DNA of 64,000 nucleotides from Blastocatellia bacterium (GTDB lineage Bacteria > Acidobacteriota > Blastocatellia > Chloracidobacteriales > Chloracidobacteriaceae), in assembly GCA_019695185.1 (NCBI GenBank), contig JAIBAN010000015.1, positions 41,610 to 105,609 of the forward strand, in the 5' to 3' direction. A program made the translations under genes and the position numbers. The notes under the pieces are model-generated. The model was not told where the DNA came from. It did not search any database and saw only the letters and a list, made by a program, of their open reading frames with translations. Shown here piece by piece: positions 19,501-28,630 of this stretch (its first letter is position 1; each line of letters starts with the position of its first letter).

Positions 19501-21827
19501 AGGTTCGTGGCCGAGCTTTGAAAGGCGACTTTGGTCCCGTCCGCGCTGATGACCGGCGAATCCGAGCTGTTGTTGCCCGAGGTCGTGGCCAGAGTGGCGG
19601 TGCGGCTGATGAGGGTCGTCGTCCCGGCCGTCAGGTCGCGCAGGAACACATCGGTACCGGCCCCGTTCCCGTCGGTAAACCCGGTTACGAGGTCCGTGGC
19701 GGTACTATGGAATGCGACTTTGGTCCCGTCCGTACTGAGGACTGGTAAAGATGAAACTCCGTTCCCGCTGCCGGTTCCGGTTGAATTGATGCTGACCAGG
19801 CGGATTTCTCCGGTTTGCAAATCCCGCCAATAAATATCCTGTAAATCATTGGTGTCGGTGGGCCCAAAATCGGAGGCAGTGCTGGTAAACACAACGTAGC
19901 GTCCCTGGGCGTTGCTGATGGTGGTATTCCTCCGGGGGAAACCCGGCTCCTGGGAATTGTTATTCCCGGTCACCGAAGGTGAAACACTCACCGAAACCAG
20001 CATATTGGCTCCCGTCGGCACGTTGTACTCAAGCACACTGGAAATTGGATTGGGGTCATTGGTCACCAGATTGGTTCCCTGACTCACAAAGGCGACTTTG
20101 GTCCCGTCCCCGCTGAGGAGCGGCAAGGTTGAATTCCCGTTACCCGAAGTGGTAACCACCGTGGCAATCCGACTCACCAGCCTTGTCGTTCCGGCCGTCA
20201 GGTCCCGCAGGAACGCATCGGTACTGGCACCATTCCCATCGGTAAACCCGGTTACGAGGTCCGTGGCCGTACTCTGAAACGCGACTTTGGTTCCGTCCGC
20301 GCTGAGGGACAGCGTATCGGAATTCCCGTTGCCCGAGGTGGTGGCCACGGCGGCAGTGCGGCTGACGAGGGTGGTTGTCCCCGCCGTCAGGTTGCGCAGG
20401 AAGATATCCGTCGAGGTGCCGTTCCCGTCAGTAAACCCGGCTATGAGGTCCGTGGCTGTGCTGATAAACGCGACCCTGGTCCCATCCGAACTGAGGACCG
20501 GCTGATCGGAATTTCCGTTGCCCGAGGTCGTCGCGCTGGCGGCCGTGCGACTGATGAGGGTCGTCGTCCCCGCTGTCAGATCACGCCGGAAGACATCCGT
20601 TGAGGTGCCGTTCCCGTCGGTAAAGCCGGCCACGAGGTCCGTGGCCGTGCTCACAAACGTGATTTTAGTCCCGTCCGCGCTGAGGGCCGGCGAAAATGAA
20701 AGATTGTTGCCCGAAGTGGTGGCCACCGTAGCGTTACGGCTGACGAGGGTGGTCGTCCCCGCCGTCAGGTCGCGCAGGAAGACATCCGTGCTGGTGCCGT
20801 TCCCGTCGGTAAAGCCGGTCACGAGGTCCGTGGCTCGGCTCAGAAACGCGACTTTGGTCCCGTCCGCGCTGAGGAGCGCCGTATCTGAAAGACTGTTGCC
20901 CGAGGTGGTGGCCACCGTGGCGTTCCGGCTGATGAGCGTGGTCGTTCCTGCCGTCAGGTCGCGCAGGAAGACATCCGTGTTGCTGCCGTTCCCGTCGGTA
21001 AAGCCGGTCACAAGGTCGGTGGCTGTGCTCCGAAATGCGACTTTGGTCCCGTCCGCGCTCATGACTGGTGAATCTGAGGAGTTGTTCCCCGAAGTGGTGG
21101 CGACCGTGGCAGTGCGACTGACGACCGTCGTGGTTCCGGTTGTCAGGTCGCGCAGGAAAACATCGTGATTGACGGCACCATTCCCGTCCGTAAAGCCGGC
21201 CACGAGGTCCGTGGCCCTGCTCCGAAACGCGACTTTGGTCCCGTCTGCGCTGAGGACCTCCAAATCTGAAACATTATTGCCGCTGCCGGTTCCGGTCGCA
21301 TTGACGCTCACCAACACCGTCACTGCGGAGGCCGTGTCACGCAGATAGACATCTGTCACATTGTTGGTGTCCTCAGGCACCAGGGCTGCATTGCTGGTAA
21401 ACACGACATACCGCCCGTCGGTGCTGGTGGTGTTACGACCTCTCGAGTTGTTATTCAGGAAGCCTTCTGAGTCAAAGCCACGCAGGGTTGGGTCATTCAG
21501 GGAAACACATTCGACCGGGTCGCCGGCTGTCTGGGGACCAACCACCAGGTTGGTGGAATCGTTTTCGGAGACTGGTTCCTGCCAGCCAGTTCCAGGTTGA
21601 GCCTGCACCTTCGCCGGAGAGTGCAACTGCACCAGGGGCAACACAGCCCAGACTGCCAGCAGCAGGCTCACGAACCCAACCACGTGACGCTGTGCGCGGT
21701 TGGACCGAAACCCACCTGTCAGGGGCGTTGACTTCAATGGAATCGGGTTCAGGTGACGGACAGAGCTGCCCTCTGAGGTGGTCAGGCGGGTCAACCGGGA
21801 CAATCTGAATCTAAAAGGAAAAGACAT
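16593..21827 (-). CDS. giant exported PD40/TolB-repeat and BNR-repeat protein
   Basis: ATG 21827 is used; a GTG three codons upstream is in frame. The N-terminus is long and basic before a hydrophobic segment (about 45-68, HVVGFVSLLLAVWAVLPLV, then a likely AQA cleavage site), so the true start may be later. The 1744-aa product has 14 copies of a roughly 63-aa TolB/PD40-like unit (about 110-1090), with core LSADGTKVAFRSxATDLV and DVFLRDLTAGTTTLVSR. After these comes a PKD/Ig-like domain (about 1110-1190, SWVGPNGFTSVLQNPTI), a linker, and a sialidase-like BNR region with Asp-box motifs (SQDGGLSWRT, TSDGGRTWSQ, STDRGVTVAE). It probably forms two beta-propellers at the cell surface or outside it. 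No glycosidase active site is recognised, so binding or adhesion is as likely as catalysis. Confidence 0.88.
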   Translation of the reverse strand: MSFPFRFRLSRLTRLTTSEGSSVRHLNPIPLKSTPLTGGFRSNRAQRHVVGFVSLLLAVWAVLPLVQLHSPAKVQAQPGTGWQEPVSENDSTNLVVGPQTAGDPVECVSLNDPTLRGFDSEGFLNNNSRGRNTTSTDGRYVVFTSNAALVPEDTNNVTDVYLRDTASAVTVLVSVNATGTGSGNNVSDLEVLSADGTKVAFRSRATDLVAGFTDGNGAVNHDVFLRDLTTGTTTVVSRTATVATTSGNNSSDSPVMSADGTKVAFRSTATDLVTGFTDGNGSNTDVFLRDLTAGTTTLISRNATVATTSGNSLSDTALLSADGTKVAFLSRATDLVTGFTDGNGTSTDVFLRDLTAGTTTLVSRNATVATTSGNNLSFSPALSADGTKITFVSTATDLVAGFTDGNGTSTDVFRRDLTAGTTTLISRTAASATTSGNGNSDQPVLSSDGTRVAFISTATDLIAGFTDGNGTSTDIFLRNLTAGTTTLVSRTAAVATTSGNGNSDTLSLSADGTKVAFQSTATDLVTGFTDGNGASTDAFLRDLTAGTTRLVSRIATVVTTSGNGNSTLPLLSGDGTKVAFVSQGTNLVTNDPNPISSVLEYNVPTGANMLVSVSVSPSVTGNNNSQEPGFPRRNTTISNAQGRYVVFTSTASDFGPTDTNDLQDIYWRDLQTGEIRLVSINSTGTGSGNGVSSLPVLSTDGTKVAFHSTATDLVTGFTDGNGAGTDVFLRDLTAGTTTLISRTATLATTSGNNSSDSPVISADGTKVAFQSSATNLVTGFTDGNGASIDIFLRDLTAGTTTLLSRTATVATTSGNNASDSPVINADGTKIAFRSRATNLVTGFIDGNGTNTDVFLRDLTAGTTTLISRTATVATTSANSLSDTTVLSADGTKIAFRSFATDLVTGFTDGNGGGFPDIFLFDLTAGTTTLITRNATVATTSANNTSSAPALSSDGTRVVFVSFATDLVTGFTDGNGGTDVFLRDLTAGTTTLVSRNATVATTSGNNTSDTPVISADGIKVAFLSRATDLVTGFSDGNGTGTDVFLRDLGAGTTSLVSRNATVATTSGNGSSDTPAISPNGTRVAFRSAGNNLIPNDWNGLNDVFVATVCAVTATASNNGPLNLGNLLQLTATGPGGATYSWVGPNGFTSVLQNPTIPNVQRIHSGLYRVTVTSGGCSGSASTIVSVNTNAVASLSVTSRNFDMQPVPGYVGTFTIGTTLTNTGTAPLVGAFFRVTQLNKVGTDLFPGQPYRLRSANNGAGVVGDTQTVPIGSLAPGGSFPVNFGVGIGGGRQPFQLFVDLYAVTTASPQGGRMGHYEFTVNQQFGTGKSGIQFQAVEDHQTASDGSTALISGIGVQTSPVVAVDPANPRLIAVAATDYLSQTVLVKLSQDGGLSWRTLTPLKNLGGQTYDSAQSPSLVFSKGELYVAYIAGNLEDSANAVLVARLSDRLTFTVPTALASASATDFRFFSRPALAVTPAGQVVAVWETRNSFTETNTIEYRPVTATLGSLRQPVTIATGAVGHPAIAATSDGSLLVGWNQWNAEKSSEDGTLLVSSSRDGVSFATPTPIAITGLGAGLYTAAMPEALVTPNLTLLPDVKQPDSLTAVFTGIGNGLDIFMTTTSDGGRTWSQPHPLTNGTNGDQFHPAAEFDLKGNLFVTFYDTRHDITDQTVLVRLAKSTDRGVTVAETPVSTLPANASVTNPFRDFNTNLGTRTGFGVLANGTVVVVWTDTRQGSADIFLKWLTP
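18540..21270 (-). repeat. coding tandem repeat, about 189 bp per unit
   Basis: Fourteen units lie head to tail, twelve of them very similar at DNA level as well as protein level. Unit 7 (about 19735-20130) is diverged and longer. High DNA identity implies recent expansion or ongoing conversion. Units sometimes differ only in the residue after VAF (R, L, Q, V, H, I) and in the TxTD/NGNGxSTD loop. Confidence 0.9.
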
Positions 21828-22149
21828 AAAAATCACTTTTTAGCTGGCGTGAGTGGGGAATTGTTCAACGGGTTCATAAAACTGAGGGTTTGCTGTCCAA
21901 ACAAGCTGGTCAGGGAAAGCCAATGAGGGGAAGCCATTGTGGGCTTGTGGTCGTGCGCTGAGGTGTTGGGAACTTCAGGTTTTGGCCAAGCCAAAACGAA
22001 GGTCGGCCTGACCACCTGGTTGCCGAATGTAAGAAACCCTGGTTGTTTGAAACTGGAGGACGACGGCTGTTTCATCAACTTTTCCTCAGAAAGTTTCAGG
22101 AAGGAATTCAAGATGAGGAAAAGTATAAAGAAAGAAGATGACAATTTCG

Positions 22150-22188
22150 TGAGTAGAACTACTCAATTTATATGAGTAGTTCTACTCA
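22150..22188. promoter_or_regulatory. two 16-bp palindromes, possible operators
   Basis: TGAGTAGAACTACTCA (22150-22165) and TGAGTAGTTCTACTCA (22173-22188) are each perfect inverted repeats around a 2-nt centre. They are also perfect reverse complements of each other. Their centres are 23 bp apart, about two helical turns, with AT-rich TTTATA between them. This suits paired dimer binding or a cruciform. The regulator is unknown. Confidence 0.55.
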
Positions 22189-22527
22189 TTTTTCAGTTCA
22201 AAACCCCGAAATTACAGCGGGTCGCTTCCCGCACCAGCCGCATATTCCCGTTCCTGGTCACTTCTCCTCCGCTGAACTCGGCTTCTGCATTCCGTTTCCG
22301 ACAGGCTGGAAACAAAGTGATTTTTTCGGTAGGATGGAGCACGTTCAAAGGGCTCCTTTTTCTTTTTGTAAATTCTTGTTCAAAAAAGGGTTATTTCACT
22401 TTTACCGCTTTTTTCAGGGAATCGTAAGGCCAGGGGAGGCAAAAGCGGTCTGAGAGTCTTGAAGGGCTTGGAAGTCAAAGCACTGATAAGGCGGTAGCGG
22501 GTAGAAGGTGACAGAAATTTCTTGACC

Positions 22528-22568
22528 TCCCAAACTCCCAGACTCCTGCGACTCCCGCGACTCCCATA
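22528..22568. repeat. GACTCCC-type repeat patch
   Basis: Units of the form CAAACTCCCAGACTCC / TGCGACTCC / CGCGACTCC / CATAAC just upstream of the HEAT gene. The same GGGAGTC unit, in the opposite orientation, makes up the insertion in the NRPS gene at 53501-53643. Confidence 0.55.
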
Positions 22569-22595
22569 ACTTTTCCACAGAGGGGTTTTCAAATC

Positions 22596-23444
22596 ATGCG
22601 AAATTGGTGCGGTTGGCTGGTATTGCTGCTTGTCCCAATGGTGGGTTGGGGGCAAAATCCCCAGAATAAACAAGGGGATACTCCTTTTCAGATACTGACT
22701 TCGGCAACCTATGAAAAAAACCCGGACAAACGCCGGGAAGCCATTGTGGCCGTCAGCCTGATGGGCGCACAGGACGAAGCGCTGCATTTGCTTGAGGCTG
22801 CCTTGCGCGATGAGGATGTACCGGTGCGGGTGGCCGCCTGCGCCAGTTTACCCATGCTCAAAGACCCGAAGGTCATTCCACTGCTCAAAAAAGCGTTGGA
22901 TGACACGGTGCCGGAAGTCAGTTTTGCGGCGGCCAAGGCCCTCTGGGAAATGAATGACCCCGCTGGAAGGGACGTGTTGCTGGAAGTGGTGGAAGGGGAC
23001 AAAAAGGTCAAATCCGGTTTTCTGACCAGCCAAAAACGGGATGCGCTCCGTCTGATGAAAACACCCAACGGGATGTTTAAGCTGGTTGTCCGCGAGGGCA
23101 TCGGGTTTATTCCCCTTCCGGGTGTTGGAACCGGTTACGCTTCGCTGGAATCCCTGATGGCCTACAATGGCATTTCCGGACGGGCCGCCGCCGCTTTGTT
23201 GTTGGCCCAGGACAAAGGTGATGATTCCCTCCAGGTGCTGGTCGAAGCTCTGGACGATAAAGACTGGACCGTTCGGGCAAGTGCGGTCCATGCCCTGGCA
23301 CTTCGCAATGAACCAAAGGTCAAACAGAATTTGGTTCCCCTGTTGGATGACAAAAAGGATGCAGTTCGGTATCGGGCTGCCGCTGCCATCATCCGATTGG
23401 AATGGCTTGCCAAAAACCGGGGCGGAAACCGGAAACGACCCTAA
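22596..23444 (+). CDS. exported HEAT-repeat protein
   Basis: ATG 22596 is preceded by GAGGGG about 11 nt upstream. The 282-aa protein opens with a short signal sequence (MRNWCGWLVLLLVPMVGWGQ). It then shows HEAT/PBS-lyase-type repeats. Examples are AALRDEDVPVRVAACASLPMLKDPKVIPLL, ALDDTVPEVSFAAAKALWEM and ALDDKDWTVRASAVHALAL, with a final copy at DDKKDAVRYRAAAAIIRLEW. These pack into an alpha-solenoid used for binding. The two repeat blocks are separated by a middle segment (about 125-200) without the repeat pattern, containing a Gly-rich stretch GIGFIPLPGVGTG. No enzyme motif is present. The function is unknown; a periplasmic scaffold is likely. Confidence 0.88.
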   Translation: MRNWCGWLVLLLVPMVGWGQNPQNKQGDTPFQILTSATYEKNPDKRREAIVAVSLMGAQDEALHLLEAALRDEDVPVRVAACASLPMLKDPKVIPLLKKALDDTVPEVSFAAAKALWEMNDPAGRDVLLEVVEGDKKVKSGFLTSQKRDALRLMKTPNGMFKLVVREGIGFIPLPGVGTGYASLESLMAYNGISGRAAAALLLAQDKGDDSLQVLVEALDDKDWTVRASAVHALALRNEPKVKQNLVPLLDDKKDAVRYRAAAAIIRLEWLAKNRGGNRKRP

Positions 23445-23471
23445 CCCATGTCTTGGGTCATTTGGTCGCCC

Positions 23472-23489
23472 CCTACCCAAACAGGTAGG
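23472..23489. promoter_or_regulatory. 18-bp dyad CCTACC-N6-GGTAGG
   Basis: A perfect inverted repeat with 7-bp arms (CCCTACC ... GGTAGGG) 27 bp after the HEAT gene stop and about 160 bp before the stop of the convergent response regulator gene. It could act as a small terminator stem, but it matches the spacing and sequence of three other dyads in the window (24396, 37973, 38158). The rest of 23445-23649 shows no gene. Confidence 0.45.
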
Positions 23490-23649
23490 GTTGGGGCAGG
23501 GCAGAAGAGCAACATCTTCCGATTTGATGAAAAAAGTGGCCCGTTTTGTTCAGGGCCATCCGAAAGAACCCCTCAGTTGGTTAAAGCGAGTCGGAAGAAG
23601 ACCTCCACGGGCAAATTAACAAATCGGGCTGCCGCGCAACCAAACCCGG

Positions 23650-24336
23650 TTACCGGTCGGATAAAAGCCCGCTTTTGAGGGCTTTGGCCACAGCTTCGGA
23701 TTTGGAGTGAACCTGGAGTTTCTGGTAAATGTTCCGCAGGTGGAAGGAAATGGTATTGGTGCTGATACCCAGTTCGGCAGCAGCAGTTTTATAATTGTGC
23801 CCATCCACAAACAGCCGCAATAACTGATTTTCCTGCGGTGTCAGATGGTAGTTGGCAGTCACCGGGGGATGCACATGGCGAAAAAGCCGAATGACCCGCA
23901 GGGCGACTTCGGGCGAAATCGGCGCACCGCCGGAAGTGACTTCCTTGAGTGCCTCAAGCAACCGGGCAGGCGGGGTTTTTTTGAGCAGATAGCCTGAAGC
24001 CCCGGCACACAGGGCATTAAAAATCTGTTCGTCGTCGTCAAAAACGGTCAATGCCACCAGGAGCAAATCGGGATATTGCTTTTTGAGCAGGCGTATCCCT
24101 TCAATACCTGACATGCCCGGTAATCCCAGGTCAATCAGAACCACGTCGGGCAACTCGTTTCCGATGGTTTTGAGGGCGTCTTCAACGGAGCAAAATCTGG
24201 CCACACAGCGATAGCCAAAGGTTCCGTTAATCAGCAGTTGCAACCCTTCCCGGAGTTCGGGCAAATCTTCGATGATTGCCACCCGTATGACACCGGGAAC
24301 ACTTTCCGTCTGCGTTTCATTTCTCAGTTGTGACAT
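23650..24336 (-). CDS. NarL/FixJ-type response regulator
   Basis: ATG 24336 (MSQLRNETQT...) leaves a short leader before the receiver domain. The 228-aa protein has an acidic pair near residues 23-24 (IIEDLPE), the phospho-acceptor Asp69 in DVVLIDLGLPG, a conserved Thr (ALTVFDD) and a Lys in YLLKK. A LuxR-type helix-turn-helix closes it (about 165-225: LTPQENQLLRLFVDGHNYKTAAAELG, ISTNTISFHLRNIYQKL). It is a DNA-binding output regulator, presumably phosphorylated by the kinase encoded 141 bp upstream on the same strand. No Shine-Dalgarno sequence is visible. The dyad at 24396-24413 lies upstream of it and could be its own operator. Confidence 0.95.
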   Translation of the reverse strand: MSQLRNETQTESVPGVIRVAIIEDLPELREGLQLLINGTFGYRCVARFCSVEDALKTIGNELPDVVLIDLGLPGMSGIEGIRLLKKQYPDLLLVALTVFDDDEQIFNALCAGASGYLLKKTPPARLLEALKEVTSGGAPISPEVALRVIRLFRHVHPPVTANYHLTPQENQLLRLFVDGHNYKTAAAELGISTNTISFHLRNIYQKLQVHSKSEAVAKALKSGLLSDR

Positions 24337-24395
24337 AAGCTTTGGCGAGGAAAATAATCTTGCTCCTACTCTACTTGGCCTTCTTGTTTTTGTCA

Positions 24396-24413
24396 CCTGC
24401 CAGTATAGGTAGG
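24396..24413. promoter_or_regulatory. 18-bp dyad CCTGCC-N6-GGTAGG upstream of the response regulator
   Basis: CCTGCCAGTATAGGTAGG, one mismatch from a perfect dyad, located 60 bp upstream of the response regulator start. NarL/LuxR-type regulators bind dyads of about this size, so autoregulation is plausible. This is inference. Confidence 0.4.
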
Positions 24414-24419
24414 CCATTT

Positions 24420-24476
24420 CAGCCCTCAGTCCTGGTTTTTGGCTCAGTCCTCAGTCCTCAGCCCTCAGTCCTGGTT
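24420..24476. repeat. CTCAGTC heptamer repeats
   Basis: Tandem CTCAGTC / CCTCAGT units (TCAGTCCTCAGTCCTCAG, flanked by CCCTCAGTCCTGG copies) fill the gap between the kinase stop and the response regulator. This is the same unit that forms the arms of the elements inside the NRPS genes. Confidence 0.75.
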
Positions 24477-27400
24477 TTATTTGCCCCGTTGGTGGAGTGG
24501 AACCGTCAGTTTCAAGGTGGTTCCGCTGCCAGGTTGGGAAAGGATTTCGAGTTTGCCGCCCAGCCCCCGCGCCCGATTTCGCATATTGTGCAGGCCATTG
24601 CCTTCACGGTGGATGGAAGTGTCAAACCCGCGCCCGTTATCCTTGACCACCAGTTTTAACCAGTCGTGTTCCAGCGTGAGGCTGATTTCCGCCTCGGTGC
24701 ATTGTGAATGACGGAGCAGGTTGTTCAGGCTTTCCTTGAAAATCAGAAAAAACTGCCGCCGGATGTTGGGTGCGAGTTTGACCTCGCCCTGGGTTTCGGT
24801 GGCCTGAAACCGAAAGGCAATATCCCTGGCCGAAAGCGCCTCAACGGCCTGCTGGCGCATTCTGCGCACAAGGTCTTTAACCCGGTCTTTGCGTGGGTTG
24901 ATGGACCAGACAATGTCGCTCATGCCTTCCATGGCTTCGGCTGAAATCACCGAAATCCGGTTCAGCGAGGGAAGAACAGGGCTGTCCGTGTCCGTCACCT
25001 GTCGTCTGACGATTTCACTTAACATGGCAACCTGTGAAAGGCTGGCCCCGATGTCGTCGTGCAAATCGGCTGCAATTTGAAGGCGCAACCGCTCCAGTTT
25101 CAGCAATTGGGCGACCCGGTACCGGTGAAAACCAAAGGCCAATCCGAAAGTTCCACCCAAAACCAGGGTGAGAAACCACCAGCGTTGCCAAAGTGGCCGC
25201 CGAATTGAAAACATGACCACTGCCGGTTGGCGGCTTTGGAGGCCGTTGGTACTGATGGCTGTCACTTCAAACCGATAGGTACCCGGTCCCAGATTGGCAA
25301 AATTGACTGTTCGCTGACTGGTTGGCAGGCTCCAGTCGGAGTCCTCTCCGACCAACCGATACTGGTACTGCAAAATATCTCCTACGGCAAAATGAATACC
25401 GAAAAAATCAATCTGCATCCGGTTCTGGTTGGCTTCCCAGGAGGGCAGAACAATTTCAGTTTCACCCAGTTCGGCAATCGGAACCGGAATTCCGGCCACC
25501 CGCAATTGGTTGATGTACACCGGCGGGGGCAGGACCGTGGCAGGAAGGTGTGGGTTCAATGAAATCAGTCCCCGCAGCGTACCAAACCAAAGGCGGTTGG
25601 AATGGTCGCAAAAAGCAGTCTGGATTTCAGAACTGACCAGCCCATCCACCGTGGTGTAATGGGTCATCCGGTCGGTTTCGGGGTGATACCGCAAAACCCC
25701 CTGAGCCGTGCCAAAATACATGTTGCCCTGCTGGTCTTCGGTAATACAGCGCATGATTTTGTGATTCAGCCCCTGGAGGGAAACCACCTGCTGACCAACC
25801 GGTTGGTCCACCGCCGGATTCGGTACAAAGACCAGCCCCCCGCCTGCCGCTGCCGCCCAGAGCCAGCCCCGCCGGTCGAGATGCAAACAGAGGATTTCTC
25901 CCTTAAATCCGGGAAGGCTGTTTTGCCATTCCTCCAGCCGTTGCTGGCGAAACCGGAAAATCTTCCCTTCAATGGAACCAATCCAGACGGTTCCGGAGGG
26001 GTCCTCACAAAAACAGCTTGGATTGCAAAAGGGAACCAACCCGTCTTTTTCGGTAAAATGGCGAAAGGTATTGGTCGCTCGGTCCCACCGGGAGAGCCCC
26101 TCGCGGTCAGCGGAAGAAATCCAGATATTACCCTGGGAATCTTCAAACAACCGTTGCAGGGCCGAGTTGGAAAGGCCGTGGTCAGCCGGTCCATAGATTT
26201 TGGTTGGGGGCCGGATGGCCAGTTCCTCAACCTCCGCCAGATTGGAAAACCGATACAAGCCGTCCCGGCGGGCCACCCACCAGTCCCCCAGATGGTCCTG
26301 GATAATCAAGGGACTGCGCGCCCCGACCACGTTGGTTACAAACTGCTCCGGGCGGCCCGGCTGCACGGCCTGAAACCTTCGTCCGTCAAACCGGTTGAGA
26401 AACAAATACCCGCTGACCACACACAGCCGCCCCTGCCGGTCTTCAAACAGGGAGTGAATGACAGAATTTCCCAAGCCGTCGCTTTCATCAAACGAAGTTA
26501 AACCGTAACCGGAAAATTTCATGGCTCCGGCAGTTTGGGTTCCGAGCCACAAGTTTCCCGCCTGGTCCTCGCCAATTGAGCGAATCAGGTTTTCACTCAA
26601 GCCGTTTTCGGTGGTGTAACTGCGCACAATCCCGTCTTTCCAACTGACCACCCCGCCCACTGTGGCCACCCAGATTTCACCGTTCCGGCTTTGAAACAGA
26701 GCATTGACCTGTTCCGCCGGCAACCCGCTGGCGGCATTCAGTTGCCACAACGGAGTCAGGGTCAAAGTCGGGCCGTCTGCCGGAACCGGAGAAACGGGGG
26801 TCAGTTCCTGGCGAGGGTCAAATACAAAAACCCCCTGGTTATGTCCTGCCCATATCCGGCCTGCGGAATCAAGCAGCATGGCCCAAATCTGCGGGGAACC
26901 AGCCACCGGTTTCCGGACATGTACCAAGGTGCCGGTTTCCCCGGACCGTTTGACCAATCCGGCAGAGGTGGCAATCCAGAGGGTTCCATCCGTCGTTTCC
27001 ACAAAGGCCCAGACCTTGAGCGGTCGCCCCTTGGATACCGTTTCGGGTAACCGGACGGGCTGGAATTCCGTTTCTCCGCGTCGTTCATTGAAAGCGAAAA
27101 CGCCATCATCCGTGGCTGACCAGATTGTCCCCCGGCTGTCCTGAAACAGCGCGTTGACCCGGTTGCTCTGGTTGCCGTCACCTTGCTGATAGGCAGTAAA
27201 AAACAATCGGTCCTGGTTGTGGAACCGATAACCAGGGCGTCCTGGCGGGGGCACCACCGCCCCAGACAAGGTGCCGTAAAAGCGGAGCGCGCCACCGCCA
27301 TTGGTGGCCGCCCAATAATCGCCTTCCCTGGTTTCCAGCAGGTCGTTAAACGACTGCGCCCGGTCATAGTCCGGAAAGTAATTGGTGAATTGGTACCCGT

Positions 27401-27590
27401 CAAAACGGCTCAAACCTTCGGCGGTGCAAAACCACAAAAACCCCCGTTGGTCGCGGACAATCCGTTTCACCCGGTCCTGAGCCAATCCGTCACCGCTGGT
27501 ATACCGTTTGATAGGCAGGCGTTCGGCAAACACCGGCAGGGAAACCAGCGAAACCAGTACCAACAGAATGGCGTTGCAACAGGTTTTCAT
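24477..27590 (-). CDS. two-component propeller sensor histidine kinase
   Basis: ATG 27590 (MKTCCNAILLVLVSLVSLPVFA) gives a clean signal peptide; a GTG four codons upstream is less likely. The protein is 1037 aa. The periplasmic part carries about a dozen Reg_prop beta-propeller blades, recognisable as DxxGxxWxGT/TxxGL motifs (RDQRGFLWFCTAEGLSRFDG, EDQAGNLWLGTQTAGAMKF, CDHSNRLWFGTLRGLISLN). A Y_Y_Y domain follows (about 725-790). One membrane helix (WWFLTLVLGGTFGLAFGF) leads to a HisKA_3 box (DLHDDIGASLSQVAMLSEIV, His in DLHDD) and an HATPase with NLLRHSQC, DNGRGFD and GNGLHNMRNRARGLGG. It senses an external signal, perhaps glycan-related as in related propeller kinases, and phosphorylates the NarL-type regulator next door. 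Confidence 0.95.
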   Translation of the reverse strand: MKTCCNAILLVLVSLVSLPVFAERLPIKRYTSGDGLAQDRVKRIVRDQRGFLWFCTAEGLSRFDGYQFTNYFPDYDRAQSFNDLLETREGDYWAATNGGGALRFYGTLSGAVVPPPGRPGYRFHNQDRLFFTAYQQGDGNQSNRVNALFQDSRGTIWSATDDGVFAFNERRGETEFQPVRLPETVSKGRPLKVWAFVETTDGTLWIATSAGLVKRSGETGTLVHVRKPVAGSPQIWAMLLDSAGRIWAGHNQGVFVFDPRQELTPVSPVPADGPTLTLTPLWQLNAASGLPAEQVNALFQSRNGEIWVATVGGVVSWKDGIVRSYTTENGLSENLIRSIGEDQAGNLWLGTQTAGAMKFSGYGLTSFDESDGLGNSVIHSLFEDRQGRLCVVSGYLFLNRFDGRRFQAVQPGRPEQFVTNVVGARSPLIIQDHLGDWWVARRDGLYRFSNLAEVEELAIRPPTKIYGPADHGLSNSALQRLFEDSQGNIWISSADREGLSRWDRATNTFRHFTEKDGLVPFCNPSCFCEDPSGTVWIGSIEGKIFRFRQQRLEEWQNSLPGFKGEILCLHLDRRGWLWAAAAGGGLVFVPNPAVDQPVGQQVVSLQGLNHKIMRCITEDQQGNMYFGTAQGVLRYHPETDRMTHYTTVDGLVSSEIQTAFCDHSNRLWFGTLRGLISLNPHLPATVLPPPVYINQLRVAGIPVPIAELGETEIVLPSWEANQNRMQIDFFGIHFAVGDILQYQYRLVGEDSDWSLPTSQRTVNFANLGPGTYRFEVTAISTNGLQSRQPAVVMFSIRRPLWQRWWFLTLVLGGTFGLAFGFHRYRVAQLLKLERLRLQIAADLHDDIGASLSQVAMLSEIVRRQVTDTDSPVLPSLNRISVISAEAMEGMSDIVWSINPRKDRVKDLVRRMRQQAVEALSARDIAFRFQATETQGEVKLAPNIRRQFFLIFKESLNNLLRHSQCTEAEISLTLEHDWLKLVVKDNGRGFDTSIHREGNGLHNMRNRARGLGGKLEILSQPGSGTTLKLTVPLHQRGK

Positions 27591-27619
27591 TCCGGTTTCC
27601 ACTTTCTGTTCCCACTGTT

Positions 27620-28609
<990 letters not shown>

Positions 28610-28630
28610 GAAACATGCTCCTGTGTGGTT

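Larger units (their letters stand above)
21828..22595. other. long intergenic region with operator-like dyads
   Basis: This 768-bp stretch separates the divergent giant PD40 gene and the HEAT-repeat gene. Short open frames here lack a ribosome-binding site and any family motif and are not called. It holds the double dyad at 22150-22188 and the 9/7-mer repeat patch at 22528-22568. Elsewhere it is AT-richer than the neighbours, as expected for promoter DNA. Confidence 0.5.

Noticed and set aside
18540..21270. Regularly spaced repeats suggesting a CRISPR array
   Set aside because: The units are about 189 bp, contiguous and all in one open frame encoding PD40-type motifs. It is a coding tandem repeat.
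21833..22175. Overlapping open frames on both strands in the PD40/HEAT intergenic region
   Set aside because: Neither has a ribosome-binding site or a recognisable motif, and they overlap each other and the promoter region of the PD40 gene.
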